Assembly (NCBI GenBank): GCA_049323615.1
Contig: JBMOPD010000066.1
Span: forward strand, 1-38,123
Length of the DNA stretch: 38,123 bases
Reading direction: 5' to 3'
Source of the DNA: JBMOPD01 sp049323615
GTDB taxonomy: Bacteria; Bacillota; Desulfotomaculia; Desulfotomaculales; Desulfocucumaceae
The position numbers and the translations under genes were made by a program. The notes under the pieces are model-generated. The model saw only the letters and a list, made by a program, of their open reading frames with translations, did no database searches and was not told where the DNA came from. Positions within the stretch are counted from its first letter, which is position 1. Each line of letters opens with the position of its first letter. Shown here in pieces: positions 7,246-15,381 of this stretch.

Positions 7246-7296
7246 GTAGAATTTCTTTTAATAGAAAAATTGAAACTTGGGAAAGGAGAGGATATA

Positions 7297-7854
7297 GTGA
7301 TTTCTACCAACGATTTCAGGACCGGGCTGACCATTGAGGTGGACGGGGACGCCTATCAGGTGGTGGAATTTCAGCATGTCAAGCCCGGCAAGGGAGCTGC
7401 CTTTGTACGGTCAAAACTGAGGAACCTCCGCACCGGAGCGGTGATTGAAAAAACCTTCAACGCCGGTGAAAAAATTCCCCGGGCCAGGATAGACCGCAGG
7501 GAGTTCCAGTACCTGTACAACGACGGGTCGGTCTATAACTTTATGGACATGGAAACGTACGACCAGACCGGACTTACTGCCGAACAACTGGGAGACGCCA
7601 CAAAGTACCTGAAGGAGAACATGACGCTTAACGTTTTGTTTTACCAGGGCAAGCCCATGGGAGTGGATCTTCCCAACTATGTTGAACTGGAGGTAGTGGA
7701 GACAACCCCCGGGATTAAGGGAGATACCGCCAGCGGCGGTTCAAAGCCGGCCACCCTGGAAACGGGGTATGTCGTGCAAGTTCCGTTTTTCATCAACGTG
7801 GGCGACATTCTCCAGATTGACACCAGGACCGGCCAGTACATAAAGAGGGCTTGA
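7297..7854 (+). CDS. efp: Translation elongation factor P
   Basis: A 185-residue elongation factor that relieves ribosome stalling at polyproline. The three beta-barrel domains are complete: KOW-like N-domain with HVKPGKGAAFVRSKLRNL, a middle OB domain with REFQYLYNDG, and a C-domain ending VPFFINVGDILQIDTRTGQY. K32 in the KPGKG loop is the position that is post-translationally modified in the family. The frame is open upstream to 7075 inside pepQ, but the GTG at 7297 fits the family start (MISTNDFRTG) and lies 5-6 nt after AAAGGAGAGG. It is the usual neighbour of aroQ and pepQ; the 119-nt leader contains a dispersed repeat. Confidence 0.97.
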   Translation: MISTNDFRTGLTIEVDGDAYQVVEFQHVKPGKGAAFVRSKLRNLRTGAVIEKTFNAGEKIPRARIDRREFQYLYNDGSVYNFMDMETYDQTGLTAEQLGDATKYLKENMTLNVLFYQGKPMGVDLPNYVELEVVETTPGIKGDTASGGSKPATLETGYVVQVPFFINVGDILQIDTRTGQYIKRA

Positions 7855-7888
7855 GGGAAGGAATTTGGGGCCGAGGAAATATATGTTT

Positions 7889-8009
7889 AAAACCCCCTTT
7901 CGGGAGAGATACTAAACATCGTACGGCCAGTTCAGTTACAGTCTTCGGCGTCAGACAATGCCTGACGGCTGAAGGCATACAGCTGATGGCTAATTTTAAA
8001 AGGGGGTTT
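7889..8009 (+). promoter_or_regulatory. Long inverted repeat that could mask the ribosome site of the next gene
   Basis: AAACCCCCTTT (7890-7900) is perfectly complementary to AAAGGGGGTTT (7999-8009), which contains the ribosome-binding site of the gene starting at 8015. The 98-nt loop holds TGACGGCTGAAGGC-type words, also found near 29260 and 37600. Pairing would block translation initiation; regulation is inferred only. Confidence 0.45.
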
Positions 8010-8014
8010 CACTG

Positions 8015-8467
8015 GTGAAGGACCTTAAGTCAAGGGTAGCGTATCTTCAGGGCCTGTCAGCCGGAATGGACATTTCGTCGGAGTCTAAAGAGGGCCGCAT
8101 TTTAAGCGGAATAATTGAAGTGCTGGATGAATTTGCCCGGTCTTTTAACGAGCTTGAAGAGGCTCACGGCCAGCTGGAAGACTACCTGGAGAGCCTGGAC
8201 GAGGATCTGTTTCAGCTTGAGGAGGACATATACAAAGATTCCGATGAAGACCCGGTAGCCGACAGCGGGGATTACCTTGAGGTCGAATGTCCGCGGTGCG
8301 GGGAAGTGGTTTGTTTTGACTCCGGTGTGCTGGAAGACGATGATGTGGTGGAGGTAACCTGCCCTAACTGCGACGAGGTGGTATTCATAAACGACGACAA
8401 TTTCCAGGCTGCCGACGAGCCGGAGCAGCTGGAAGGAAGGCGGATTGTTGAGGACGACGACCTGTAA
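8015..8467 (+). CDS. CD1247-type zinc-ribbon protein
   Basis: A 150-residue very acidic protein. The N-terminal third (about 1-75: MKDLKSRVAYLQGLSAGM, then a heptad-like Leu/Glu-rich helix) matches the CD1247 N-terminal domain known from clostridia. The C-terminal part carries a zinc ribbon: CPRC at about 91-94 and CPNC at about 114-117 with VVCF and VVFI strands after each pair. The tail ends in Glu and Asp. The family occurs in spore-forming anaerobes and its function is unknown. The GTG start at 8015 has AGGGGG 8 nt upstream, and that site is part of a long inverted repeat. A terminator follows, so the gene appears monocistronic. Confidence 0.8.
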   Translation: MKDLKSRVAYLQGLSAGMDISSESKEGRILSGIIEVLDEFARSFNELEEAHGQLEDYLESLDEDLFQLEEDIYKDSDEDPVADSGDYLEVECPRCGEVVCFDSGVLEDDDVVEVTCPNCDEVVFINDDNFQAADEPEQLEGRRIVEDDDL

Positions 8468-8521
8468 AAGCTGCTAAAACATAGGGTACCTTAAGGGGTA
8501 TTGGGGTTCAAAAAGCTTCAG

Positions 8522-8567
8522 TAAGGGGTTGAATTTTTTAATTTACCCCTTAATTTGTCTTTTTTTG
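8522..8567 (+). terminator. Intrinsic terminator after the CD1247-type gene
   Basis: The perfect 8-bp stem TAAGGGGT / ACCCCTTA (8522-8529 and 8545-8552) is followed by a T-rich stretch ending in seven T residues. Confidence 0.75.
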
Positions 8568-8623
8568 ACCACTTGCAACTCATTCTGGAACAAAGGCATT
8601 TTAAATTTCTGCCCCACGGGGTA

Positions 8624-8652
8624 TTGACTTATGGGTGGAGCGGTTTTAAAAT
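8624..8652 (+). promoter_or_regulatory. Sigma-A promoter of the CoADR-rhodanese gene
   Basis: TTGACT (8624-8629), an exact 17-nt spacer and TAAAAT (8647-8652). It lies between a terminator and the gene at 8742 and would give a leader of about 80 nt. Confidence 0.7.
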
Positions 8653-8671
8653 AACCCCAGCACATTAAATC

Positions 8672-8699
8672 GCCGCCCTAAAGGCGGGCTTTAGGCGGC
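8672..8699 (+). promoter_or_regulatory. Leader hairpin upstream of the CoADR-rhodanese gene
   Basis: An 11-bp stem, GCCGCC-(C)-TAAAG with CTTTA-GGCGGC, has one bulged C and a 5-nt loop and lies just after the predicted transcription start. There is no T-tract, so it is not a terminator. It may stabilise the transcript or bind a factor; its role is unknown. Confidence 0.45.
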
Positions 8700-8741
8700 C
8701 CGCAGGCAGGCGACCCAAGATGATTTAGGAGGGGAGAAAAG

Positions 8742-10424
8742 ATGGAACCGAAAATCGTAATCATAGGCGGGGTGGCTGCCGGCCCCAAAACCGCCGCCAG
8801 AGCGCGCCGCCTGGCCCCAAACGCTGACATAACCATTATCGAAAAGGACAGGTATATTTCTTACGCGGGATGCGGCATGCCCTTTTATCTCGCCGGATCG
8901 GTGAGGGAATTCGGGCAGCTTTTTGCAACGGCGTACGGGGTAACCAGGGACGAGAAGTATTTTGAGAGGGAAAAGGGGGTTAAGGTCCTGACCGGGAATG
9001 AGGCCGTAGAGATAGACCGGTCCAAAAAAGAAGTGGTCGCCAAAAACCTCGGTACCGGTGAGGTATCGCGCATTCCCTACGACAAGCTGGTCATAGCCAC
9101 CGGATCCAGTCCCGTTGTTCCCCCCATTGCAGGCATTGACTTAAAAGGTGTGTTCCGCCTGAACCACCCGGAGGACGCCAAGAACATAAAGGAACATCTG
9201 GATAATGTAAGTGAAGCGGTGGTTATCGGCGCCGGCCTGATCGGCATGGAAGCCGCCGACGCCCTGCGGGAGAAGAATGTTTTCGCCACCGTGGTGGAGC
9301 TTAAGGAGCAGATACTGCCCGGGATGCTGGACAGGGATATGGCCGCGGTGCTGGCGGCCAGGCTGGAGGAGCAGGGCCTGGAATTCCGCCTCAACCAGAA
9401 GGTGCTGAGGATTGAAGGGGACGGCGAGGGCAACGTGGCCGCGGTGGTCACCGAACAGGAAAAGCTGGACGCCGAAATGGTTATCGTGGCCGTCGGCGTG
9501 CGCCCCAATGTGGACCTGGCCGCTAAGGCCGGACTGAAGATAGGTGAGACCGGGGCCATTGAGGTGAACCGGTACCTGCAGACCAGCGACCCGGACATTT
9601 ACGCGGTGGGCGACTGCGTGGAAAACTTCCACCTGGTTTCGGGCAATAAAGTCTACATACCGCTTGCCTCTTACGCCAACCGCCAGGGCCGGGTGGCCGG
9701 CGACAATGTGACGGGCAGGAAAAGCGTGTTCAAGGGCGTGCTGGGAACGTCGGTGCTGAAGGTGCTGAACTGGAACGTAGGGAGGACCGGCCTCGGACAG
9801 CAGCAGGCCGAGGAACTGGGTTACAAGGTTACCTCGGTGGTCAACTCGGCCCACGACCGCACGCACTACCACCCCTCACACGGCCTGGTAATCATGAAAC
9901 TGATAGTGGATGAGGGCAGCAGAAAAATCCTGGGGGCACAGGCCATCGGGCCGGGCGAAGTGGTTAAAAGGACCGATGTTGCGGCCGCCGCCATAAATTT
10001 CGGCGCCACCGTGGACGACCTGGCAGACGTTGACCTGGGCTACGCACCTCCCTTCTCTTCGCCCATCGACCTGGCCCAGCACACCGCCAATATTGCCCGC
10101 AACAAGATGGAAAACATCGCCCCGTCCATAAACGCCGAGGAAATGAAGGCCAAGATGGACCGGGGAGACGATTTCGTGATCGTGGACGTGCGGACGGCCC
10201 CGCAGTTCGCCGCCAAGCATATAGACGACGACCGGGTGATGCTGGTCACCCTCGGGGATATGCGGGAGCGGATAAATGAGATACCGCGGGACAAGGAGAT
10301 AGTGCTCCTCTGCGCCATGGGAGTGAGGAGCTACGAGGCCCTGAGGATACTGCACGGGGCCGGCTTTAAGGACATCAAGTACATGGAGGGCGGCCTGCAG
10401 GCCTGGCCCTATGAAATGGACTGA
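8742..10424 (+). CDS. CoA-disulfide reductase / polysulfide reductase with rhodanese domain
   Basis: A 560-residue flavoprotein disulfide reductase fused to a C-terminal rhodanese domain. Members reduce CoA disulfide, CoA persulfide or polysulfide with NAD(P)H and are linked to sulfur metabolism and redox control. Seen: FAD-binding GGVAAGPKTAARARR (9-23), the single redox cysteine in SYAGCGMP (C44), an NAD(P)-binding motif VVIGAGLIGMEAA near 160, the GDC motif of the FAD site (YAVGDCVE), a dimerisation domain to about 450, and a rhodanese domain (about 465-560) with the active loop LLCAMGVRS (C524). It has its own promoter upstream and terminator downstream. Start ATG follows GGAGGGG. Substrate preference cannot be read from sequence. 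Confidence 0.9.
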   Translation: MEPKIVIIGGVAAGPKTAARARRLAPNADITIIEKDRYISYAGCGMPFYLAGSVREFGQLFATAYGVTRDEKYFEREKGVKVLTGNEAVEIDRSKKEVVAKNLGTGEVSRIPYDKLVIATGSSPVVPPIAGIDLKGVFRLNHPEDAKNIKEHLDNVSEAVVIGAGLIGMEAADALREKNVFATVVELKEQILPGMLDRDMAAVLAARLEEQGLEFRLNQKVLRIEGDGEGNVAAVVTEQEKLDAEMVIVAVGVRPNVDLAAKAGLKIGETGAIEVNRYLQTSDPDIYAVGDCVENFHLVSGNKVYIPLASYANRQGRVAGDNVTGRKSVFKGVLGTSVLKVLNWNVGRTGLGQQQAEELGYKVTSVVNSAHDRTHYHPSHGLVIMKLIVDEGSRKILGAQAIGPGEVVKRTDVAAAAINFGATVDDLADVDLGYAPPFSSPIDLAQHTANIARNKMENIAPSINAEEMKAKMDRGDDFVIVDVRTAPQFAAKHIDDDRVMLVTLGDMRERINEIPRDKEIVLLCAMGVRSYEALRILHGAGFKDIKYMEGGLQAWPYEMD

Positions 10425-10445
10425 CAGCTTTTTGGCCGGAATTTA

Positions 10446-10486
10446 AGGTCAGGAGACAGGAGACAGAAGACAGGAGAAAGAATAAA
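10446..10486 (+). repeat. Purine-rich dispersed repeat (GGAGACA type), copy 1
   Basis: GGTCAGGAGACAGGAGACAG is followed by AAGACAGGAGAAAGAATAAA. Closely related text occurs at 30222-30276 on the same strand and at 27860-27898 on the opposite strand. Confidence 0.8.
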
Positions 10487-10497
10487 AATGTGAACGA

Positions 10498-10532
10498 GGG
10501 AAGCCCGGAATTAGCCCGGGCTTTCCCTTTTT
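10498..10532 (+). terminator. Intrinsic terminator after the CoADR-rhodanese gene
   Basis: AAGCCCGG (10501-10508) pairs with CCGGGCTT (10516-10523), extended by GGG/CCC across a bulge, and is followed by TTTTT. Confidence 0.75.
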
Positions 10533-10680
10533 GATAAAAGTCCGGCAATGTTCTCACGGTTTCGGGGATGGTAAAGCCATTTTTCTATACTGTGTATTTT
10601 AACCGGGGATTTGAAAAGTACTGCTAATAACGTCATAAATTACCAGAACCCAAAATATAGATAGCTTAGGAGGGAGAGGG

Positions 10681-11700
10681 ATGTCTCCTTTGGCTGCTAA
10701 TTCAGGTGTTCCCGCCGTCCGGGACCGGGGGCCGTGGCCCGAAGTGCTGTCGGTGCTGCCCCCGAATGTAAGAAAGATTGTAGCCGGGGCCGGACCCCAG
10801 ATTTTGAGCCGGGCGGAGGAAATAAGGATCCGGAGCAGGAGGCCGCTGATGCTGGGACTGGACAGCGGCGACGTGATGCTGTCGGAAAGCGGCGCGGCGG
10901 TGAAGGGTTGCCAGCAGGCCTACCGGGTGGGTGAAGAGGACGTGGACAGGTGCCTGCAGTTGGTCAGCGGCTCATCGCTATACGCCCTGGAAGAAGAGAT
11001 AAGAAACGGTTTTATAACCATCGCCGGGGGCCACCGGGTGGGAATAACCGGCAAGGCCGTGCTGGAGGGCGGAAAGATCAGGACCCTCAAGTATATTTCC
11101 GGGATTAATATCAGGATTTCAAGGGAAATAATAGGCGCCGCCGGTCCGCTGATGCCCGGGATAATCGACCGGGAAAGGGGAACCGTTTACCATACCATGA
11201 TTTTTTCACCCCCGCGGTGCGGCAAGACCACTGTTTTACGGGACGCCGTCCGCATGATCAGCGACGGTTTGCCGGAATACGGGCTGCCCGGGCAGACGGT
11301 GGGGCTGGTGGATGAAAGGTCGGAGATAGCCGGCTGCTACCGGGGGATTCCCCAGCGCAACGTCGGCATGCGCACCGACGTGCTGGACGGGTGCCCGAAG
11401 GCCGAAGGGATGACAATGCTGCTGAGGTCCATGGGGCCGTCGGTGATAGCCACCGACGAGATCGGCCGGAGCGAGGATGTCAGGGCCCTGGAAGAGGTGT
11501 TGAACGCCGGTGTGCGGGTAATATTCACAGTGCACGGATCATCACTGGAGGAGTTGGCCGCCAGGCCGGCTCTTAATTATCTGTTCAGGCTGGGAGTGGT
11601 GGAGCGTTATGTCCTGCTGGGCAGGGACCGGAGGGCCGGGGTGGTGAAAAGGGTGTTCACCTCCAAGGATGTCCTGGAAATGGAGGCGGCAACATGCTGA
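10681..11700 (+). CDS. spoIIIAA: Stage III sporulation protein AA (ATPase)
   Basis: A 339-residue cytoplasmic AAA-type ATPase, the motor of the SpoIIIA-SpoIIQ channel between mother cell and forespore; it resembles type II/IV secretion ATPases. The Walker A motif SPPRCGKTT lies at 176-184, a Walker-B-like stretch SVIATDEIG near 257-265, and the family core GGHRVGITG at 117-124. The ATG at 10681 follows AGGAGGGAGAGGG. It is the first gene of a complete operon and overlaps spoIIIAB by 7 nt. In B. subtilis the operon is transcribed by sigma-E; I see no convincing sigma-E promoter here, and the 148 nt upstream are AT-rich. Confidence 0.96.
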   Translation: MSPLAANSGVPAVRDRGPWPEVLSVLPPNVRKIVAGAGPQILSRAEEIRIRSRRPLMLGLDSGDVMLSESGAAVKGCQQAYRVGEEDVDRCLQLVSGSSLYALEEEIRNGFITIAGGHRVGITGKAVLEGGKIRTLKYISGINIRISREIIGAAGPLMPGIIDRERGTVYHTMIFSPPRCGKTTVLRDAVRMISDGLPEYGLPGQTVGLVDERSEIAGCYRGIPQRNVGMRTDVLDGCPKAEGMTMLLRSMGPSVIATDEIGRSEDVRALEEVLNAGVRVIFTVHGSSLEELAARPALNYLFRLGVVERYVLLGRDRRAGVVKRVFTSKDVLEMEAATC

Positions 11701-12212
11701 AACTGCTGGGAGCAGTGATCCTGGTGGCCGCCGGGGGGGCTGCCGGAATGCTGGTGGCCAGGGAGTACGCAAGGAGGCCCGGCGAATTGAAATCACTGCT
11801 GTCTTCAATCCAGATGCTGGAAACTGAAATAATATATGCCGCCACCCCCATGGCCGAGGCCCTGGAGAGGGTGGCCGGGAGCGCAGACCGGAAGGTGGCC
11901 GTTTTTTTTCGCAAGGCTGCCCGGGAGCTGCGATCCATGACCGGATGCACGGCGGGGGAAGCCTGGGAAAAATCCCTGGCCTGGTTTTACACGGTCAGTT
12001 CCCTTTCCCGCCAGGATATGTCCATACTCAGGAATTTGGGCAGGGCCCTGGGTGTATCCGACCGCGAAGACCAGGCCAAGCACCTCAGGCTGGCCTGCGA
12101 CCAGCTGAAAAGGGAGATATTCCGCGCCGAGGAGGACGCCGTAAAGAATACCAGGATGTGGAACTACCTGGGCTTCTGCGGCGCCCTGGTGGCGGCCATC
12201 ATTCTTTATTAA
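11694..12212 (+). CDS. spoIIIAB: Stage III sporulation protein AB
   Basis: A 172-residue membrane protein of the SpoIIIA channel, related to GspF/PilC-type platform proteins. It has an N-terminal membrane segment (about 3-24), a cytoplasmic helical domain with the family block LKSLLSSIQMLETEIIYAATP, and a C-terminal membrane segment (about 155-172). It should couple the SpoIIIAA ATPase to the membrane. The start ATG lies inside the end of spoIIIAA, a 7-nt overlap suggesting coupled translation. The length equals the family norm. Confidence 0.93.
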   Translation: MLKLLGAVILVAAGGAAGMLVAREYARRPGELKSLLSSIQMLETEIIYAATPMAEALERVAGSADRKVAVFFRKAARELRSMTGCTAGEAWEKSLAWFYTVSSLSRQDMSILRNLGRALGVSDREDQAKHLRLACDQLKREIFRAEEDAVKNTRMWNYLGFCGALVAAIILY

Positions 12213-12231
12213 CACGGAGGGAGTGATATCT

Positions 12232-12435
12232 TTGGGCTCCGATATAGAACTGATTTTCAAGATCGCCGGGGTGGGTATACTGGTGGCGGCCGCGCACTGG
12301 GTACTGAAAAGCGCCGGCAAGGAGGATTATGCCTTTATCACCACCGTGGGAGGCGTTGCCGTGGTGCTGGTGTGGGTGATTTACCAGCTGGGCAACCTGT
12401 TTGAGAAGGTTAAATCAGTCTTTAAACTTTTTTAA
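12232..12435 (+). CDS. spoIIIAC: Stage III sporulation protein AC
   Basis: A 67-residue membrane protein with two helices (about 8-28 and 35-55) and the family motif DIELIFKIAGVGI ... KEDYAFITTVGG. It is a small subunit of the SpoIIIA export complex. A TTG start at 12232 is chosen: GGAGGG (12216-12221) is 10 nt upstream and the protein then begins with Met-Gly like its homologues. An in-frame GTG at 12223 is only 1 nt from that site. Between spoIIIAC and spoIIIAD lies a 54-nt spacer containing degenerate TGACGAC words. Confidence 0.92.
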   Translation: MGSDIELIFKIAGVGILVAAAHWVLKSAGKEDYAFITTVGGVAVVLVWVIYQLGNLFEKVKSVFKLF

Positions 12436-12489
12436 GAGTCCGCTTACGATGTCTGACGACCGACGACTGAACTGGAAGGAATGGTTGCC

Positions 12490-12876
12490 GTGGACATCAT
12501 GCAGGTGGTGGGACTGGGACTGGTGGCGGTTGTGCTGGCGGTGGTTTTAAGGCACAACAAGCCGGAAATGGCCGTGTTTTTAAGCATAGCCGTGGGAATC
12601 ATCATCTTTATCATAATGCTGGGTAAAATCGGGTCGGTCCTGGACGTTTTGAAGGACTTGTCCGCCCGGGCCAATCTCAGCATGATCTACCTGGGGACCA
12701 TCCTCAAAATAGTTGGCATAGCGTACATTGCGGACTTCGGCGCCCAGATATGCAGGGACGCGGGAGAAGGAGCGGTGGCCGCCAAGATAGAGTTTGCGGC
12801 CAAAATACTGATCCTGGTGCTGGCGGTTCCCATTGTTGTGGCCGTGCTCAATTCCCTGCTGAAGGTAGTGCCGTGA
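12490..12876 (+). CDS. spoIIIAD: Stage III sporulation protein AD
   Basis: A 128-residue membrane protein with four hydrophobic segments. It carries the strongly conserved SpoIIIAD block MIYLGTILKIVGIAYIADFGAQ written here in two parts: MIYLGTILKIVGIAY and IADFGAQICRDAGEGAVAAK. It forms part of the SpoIIIA channel. The start is uncertain. GGAAGGA (12474-12480) is directly against an ATG at 12481, too close for ideal spacing, and 9 nt from GTG 12490, which also matches the homologue start (DIMQVVGLG). I prefer the GTG. It is followed after 9 nt by spoIIIAE. Confidence 0.92.
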   Translation: MDIMQVVGLGLVAVVLAVVLRHNKPEMAVFLSIAVGIIIFIIMLGKIGSVLDVLKDLSARANLSMIYLGTILKIVGIAYIADFGAQICRDAGEGAVAAKIEFAAKILILVLAVPIVVAVLNSLLKVVP

Positions 12877-12885
12877 GGTGGTAGC

Positions 12886-14046
12886 ATGCGTAAATGTTTA
12901 GTTGTCGCCCTGTTGTTGTACATACTCCTGATGCCCGGCATTTCGTTCGCCGCCCAGCCAGGCGGGGAGGAAAAACCGGCTGCCGATCTCGACATGGGTG
13001 AAATTAACAGATACATAGAACGGCTTGACTCGGAGGTCAAAGGGGTCATGCCCGATGTAAATTTCAAGGAGTTGGTCTACAAGATAGCCAGAAATGAAAT
13101 AAGTTTCAAGCCCCAGGATATAGCCAAAAATGTGACGGCTTATGTGTTCAGGGAGGTGGTGGCCAACTCGTCGCTGCTGGGGAAGCTGATCATACTGGCA
13201 ATTATCTGCGCGGTGCTGCAGAATTTAACCTCGGCCTTCGACCGGGGTTCCACCGGCCAGCTCAGCTACATGGTCACGTACCTGGTACTGGTGACACTGG
13301 CCATCGGTTCGTTCACCCTGGCCGTGGAAGCGGGGCGGGAGGCGGTGGACAGGATGGTCACTTTCATGCAGGCCATTTTGCCCGTTCTCCTTACACTGCT
13401 GGTGGCGGTGGGAGGGTTTACGGCGGCGGCCATTTACCAGCCGGGGCTGTTCGTCAGCATAACCCTGATCGCCACCATAATCCGCAATGTAATACTTCCC
13501 CTGATACTGTTTTCGGCCATACTGGGCCTGGTCAGCAATCTTTCACCCAAATTCAAGGTATCAAACCTGGCCGGGCTGTTCAAAACGGTGGCCATGGGGC
13601 TGTTGGGGCTGATGAGCACTGTTTTCATGGGGCTCTTGTCCATCCAGGGGGTGGCCGGGGCGGTGGGGGACAGTGTGGTGCTGCGCACCGCCAAGTTTGC
13701 CACCGACGCCTTCGTGCCCGTGGTGGGGGGCATGTTCTCGGACGCCCTGGAGGCCATTGTCAGTTCATCCCTGCTGATTAAAAACGCCCTGGGCATTGCC
13801 GGGGTTATAGTGGTGCTGTATGTAATGCTGATGCCGCTCTTGAAAATTTTCTGCCTGGCTTTTATATACAAGCTGGCCGGGGCGCTGATCCAGCCCGTGG
13901 AGGACGGCCAGATGGTCAGCTGCCTGAACGACCTGGGCAACAGCCTGATTCTGGTCTTTGCCGTGGTGGCCACGGCCGGCCTGCTTTTCTTCTTTGCCAT
14001 GACCATACTGGTGGCGGTGGGCAATTTGACAGTCATGCTCCGGTGA
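12886..14046 (+). CDS. spoIIIAE: Stage III sporulation protein AE
   Basis: A 386-residue polytopic membrane protein of the SpoIIIA complex. An N-terminal signal peptide is clear (MRKCLVVALLLYILLMPG, cleavage probably after SFA, near residue 22), followed by an acidic extracellular segment with the motif INRYIERLDSEV and KDIA-like helix, then about seven to eight membrane segments with the family blocks GSTGQLSYMVTYLVL and GLVSNLSPKFKVSNLAGLFK. It is the largest membrane subunit and in the family resembles permease-like export components. The ATG at 12886 follows GAGGTGG. The next gene starts 24 nt downstream. Confidence 0.95.
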   Translation: MRKCLVVALLLYILLMPGISFAAQPGGEEKPAADLDMGEINRYIERLDSEVKGVMPDVNFKELVYKIARNEISFKPQDIAKNVTAYVFREVVANSSLLGKLIILAIICAVLQNLTSAFDRGSTGQLSYMVTYLVLVTLAIGSFTLAVEAGREAVDRMVTFMQAILPVLLTLLVAVGGFTAAAIYQPGLFVSITLIATIIRNVILPLILFSAILGLVSNLSPKFKVSNLAGLFKTVAMGLLGLMSTVFMGLLSIQGVAGAVGDSVVLRTAKFATDAFVPVVGGMFSDALEAIVSSSLLIKNALGIAGVIVVLYVMLMPLLKIFCLAFIYKLAGALIQPVEDGQMVSCLNDLGNSLILVFAVVATAGLLFFFAMTILVAVGNLTVMLR

Positions 14047-14070
14047 ACGTTGCAGGTGGGTGGAAGGGAT

Positions 14071-14685
14071 ATGGAAACAATCCGGTTATTGGTACAGAAT
14101 CTGATAATAATAGTTGTCCTGGCCGTACTGCTGGAAATGCTGCTGCCCAACGGTGAAATGAGAAGGTACACCAAAATGGTCATGGGCCTGATGGTTATTG
14201 TGGCGGTGTTCCAGGCCGCCCACGGTTTGACGGGAGGCGGCCTGTTCAGGGAAATAGAGGAATATGCATGGCGCAGCGGCGGTGAAGGGTCTCCGGTGGA
14301 TATCCTGGAACAGGGCCGCAGGATTGAGGCGGATAACCGTACGAAGGCCCTGGAACAGTACCGCAAGGGCCTGGAAAGACAAATCTCCTCGCTGGTGGCG
14401 CTGGACGGAAAGGTCAGTCTGGCGGGAGCCGAAGTAAAAATACAGGACGACCCCGCCAGAAAGGATTTCGGCAGGGTTCAGGAAATAAACCTCATTTTGG
14501 ACCAGGGGGAAGGTGTTAAAACGGTGGAATCCGTATCTGTCATGGTGGAAAAGGAAAAACAGCTGGAAAAGACGGCGGGGGAACCGCCCCGGGAGTATGC
14601 CGAGGCCGCCCGGAAGGCAGCCAGGACAGTGGCTAATTTTTACAACCTGCCACAGGAGCAGATAAAGGTTAAATTTAGGGATTAG
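14071..14685 (+). CDS. spoIIIAF: Stage III sporulation protein AF
   Basis: A 204-residue protein of the mother-cell membrane channel. Two N-terminal membrane helices (about 3-22 and 32-50) flank the family motif MLLPNGEMRRYTKMVMGLMV; the remainder is a soluble domain expected on the intermembrane side. An in-frame TTG at 14050 would extend it by seven codons, but the ATG at 14071 matches the family start (M-E-x-I). Purine-rich GGTGGGTGGAAGGG lies directly upstream. The C-terminal part carries the ring-building-like pattern (QEQIKVKF at the end) seen in SpoIIIAF. Confidence 0.9.
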   Translation: METIRLLVQNLIIIVVLAVLLEMLLPNGEMRRYTKMVMGLMVIVAVFQAAHGLTGGGLFREIEEYAWRSGGEGSPVDILEQGRRIEADNRTKALEQYRKGLERQISSLVALDGKVSLAGAEVKIQDDPARKDFGRVQEINLILDQGEGVKTVESVSVMVEKEKQLEKTAGEPPREYAEAARKAARTVANFYNLPQEQIKVKFRD

Positions 14686-14730
14686 AAATAGGGATCCGTG
14701 ACCTTAGATTATTGCATGGGAGGTATTAAA

Positions 14731-15360
14731 ATGCCGGGACCAGGCAACTGGTTGAACAGGTTTATAAAAAGCGGGGATGGCGGCGGCGCCGGACCCTCAA
14801 AAATCAACAGCAAAAAAATGTGGTGGCTGGCCGGGGCCATCCTTCTGGGGATCAGCCTGATTTTCCTGGGCAACAGCGGGAACCAGCCTCCTCTTCCGGC
14901 CGGGGAAAAGGTGGCCGATACCGGAGAGGCGGCAGCGGACAGGACGGCGCAGAAAACATTAATGGCTGCCGAGGAGGAAGTTCTGGCCGCAAAACTTCAA
15001 TCGATGCTGGAAAAAATAGAGGGGGCGGGCAGTGTCAGGGTTACAGTCCGGCTGGCCACCTCGGCCAGGGAGTCTTACGCCATCAACACCACCACCGGCA
15101 GGAAAACCACCGTGGAAAAGGACCAGGGGGGCGGCACCAGGACGATAAATGAAAACACCGACACCAGCCAGCTGGTCATCGCCAGGGACGGCAAGGGCGA
15201 TTCCCCGGTGGTGGAAATGGAAAGCGCCTCCAGGGTGGCCGGGGTCCTGGTGGTGGCCGGCGGGGCCGCAAACCCCAGGGTAAAGGAGAGGCTTTTCGAG
15301 GCAGTGCGGGTGGCGCTGAACGTTGAGCCGCACAGGGTACTGGTGCTGCCCGGCAACTGA
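14731..15360 (+). CDS. spoIIIAG: Stage III sporulation protein AG
   Basis: A 209-residue protein that in the family forms a large ring in the space between mother cell and forespore. One N-terminal membrane helix (about 30-47) is followed by a soluble domain with KLQSMLEKIEGAGSVRVTV, an insert rich in Thr and Gly (about 113-145) that corresponds to the wall-forming beta region, and the conserved GVLVVAGGAANPRVKERL. The start ATG 14731 has GGGAGG 7 nt upstream; the frame is open further upstream to 14698 without a ribosome site. Confidence 0.94.
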   Translation: MPGPGNWLNRFIKSGDGGGAGPSKINSKKMWWLAGAILLGISLIFLGNSGNQPPLPAGEKVADTGEAAADRTAQKTLMAAEEEVLAAKLQSMLEKIEGAGSVRVTVRLATSARESYAINTTTGRKTTVEKDQGGGTRTINENTDTSQLVIARDGKGDSPVVEMESASRVAGVLVVAGGAANPRVKERLFEAVRVALNVEPHRVLVLPGN

Positions 15361-15381
15361 GCGGTAAAGGGGGTATAGTCC

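Noticed and set aside
7075..7296. N-terminal extension of efp into pepQ
   Set aside because: EF-P homologues start at the GTG at 7297, which has an excellent ribosome site; the extension reads through the pepQ end and a dispersed repeat.
10631..10660. Possible sigma-E promoter of spoIIIAA (GTCATAAAT ... AATATAGAT)
   Set aside because: The -10 match is poor and the transcript would start at the Shine-Dalgarno sequence. A sigma-E promoter is expected, but this one is not convincing.
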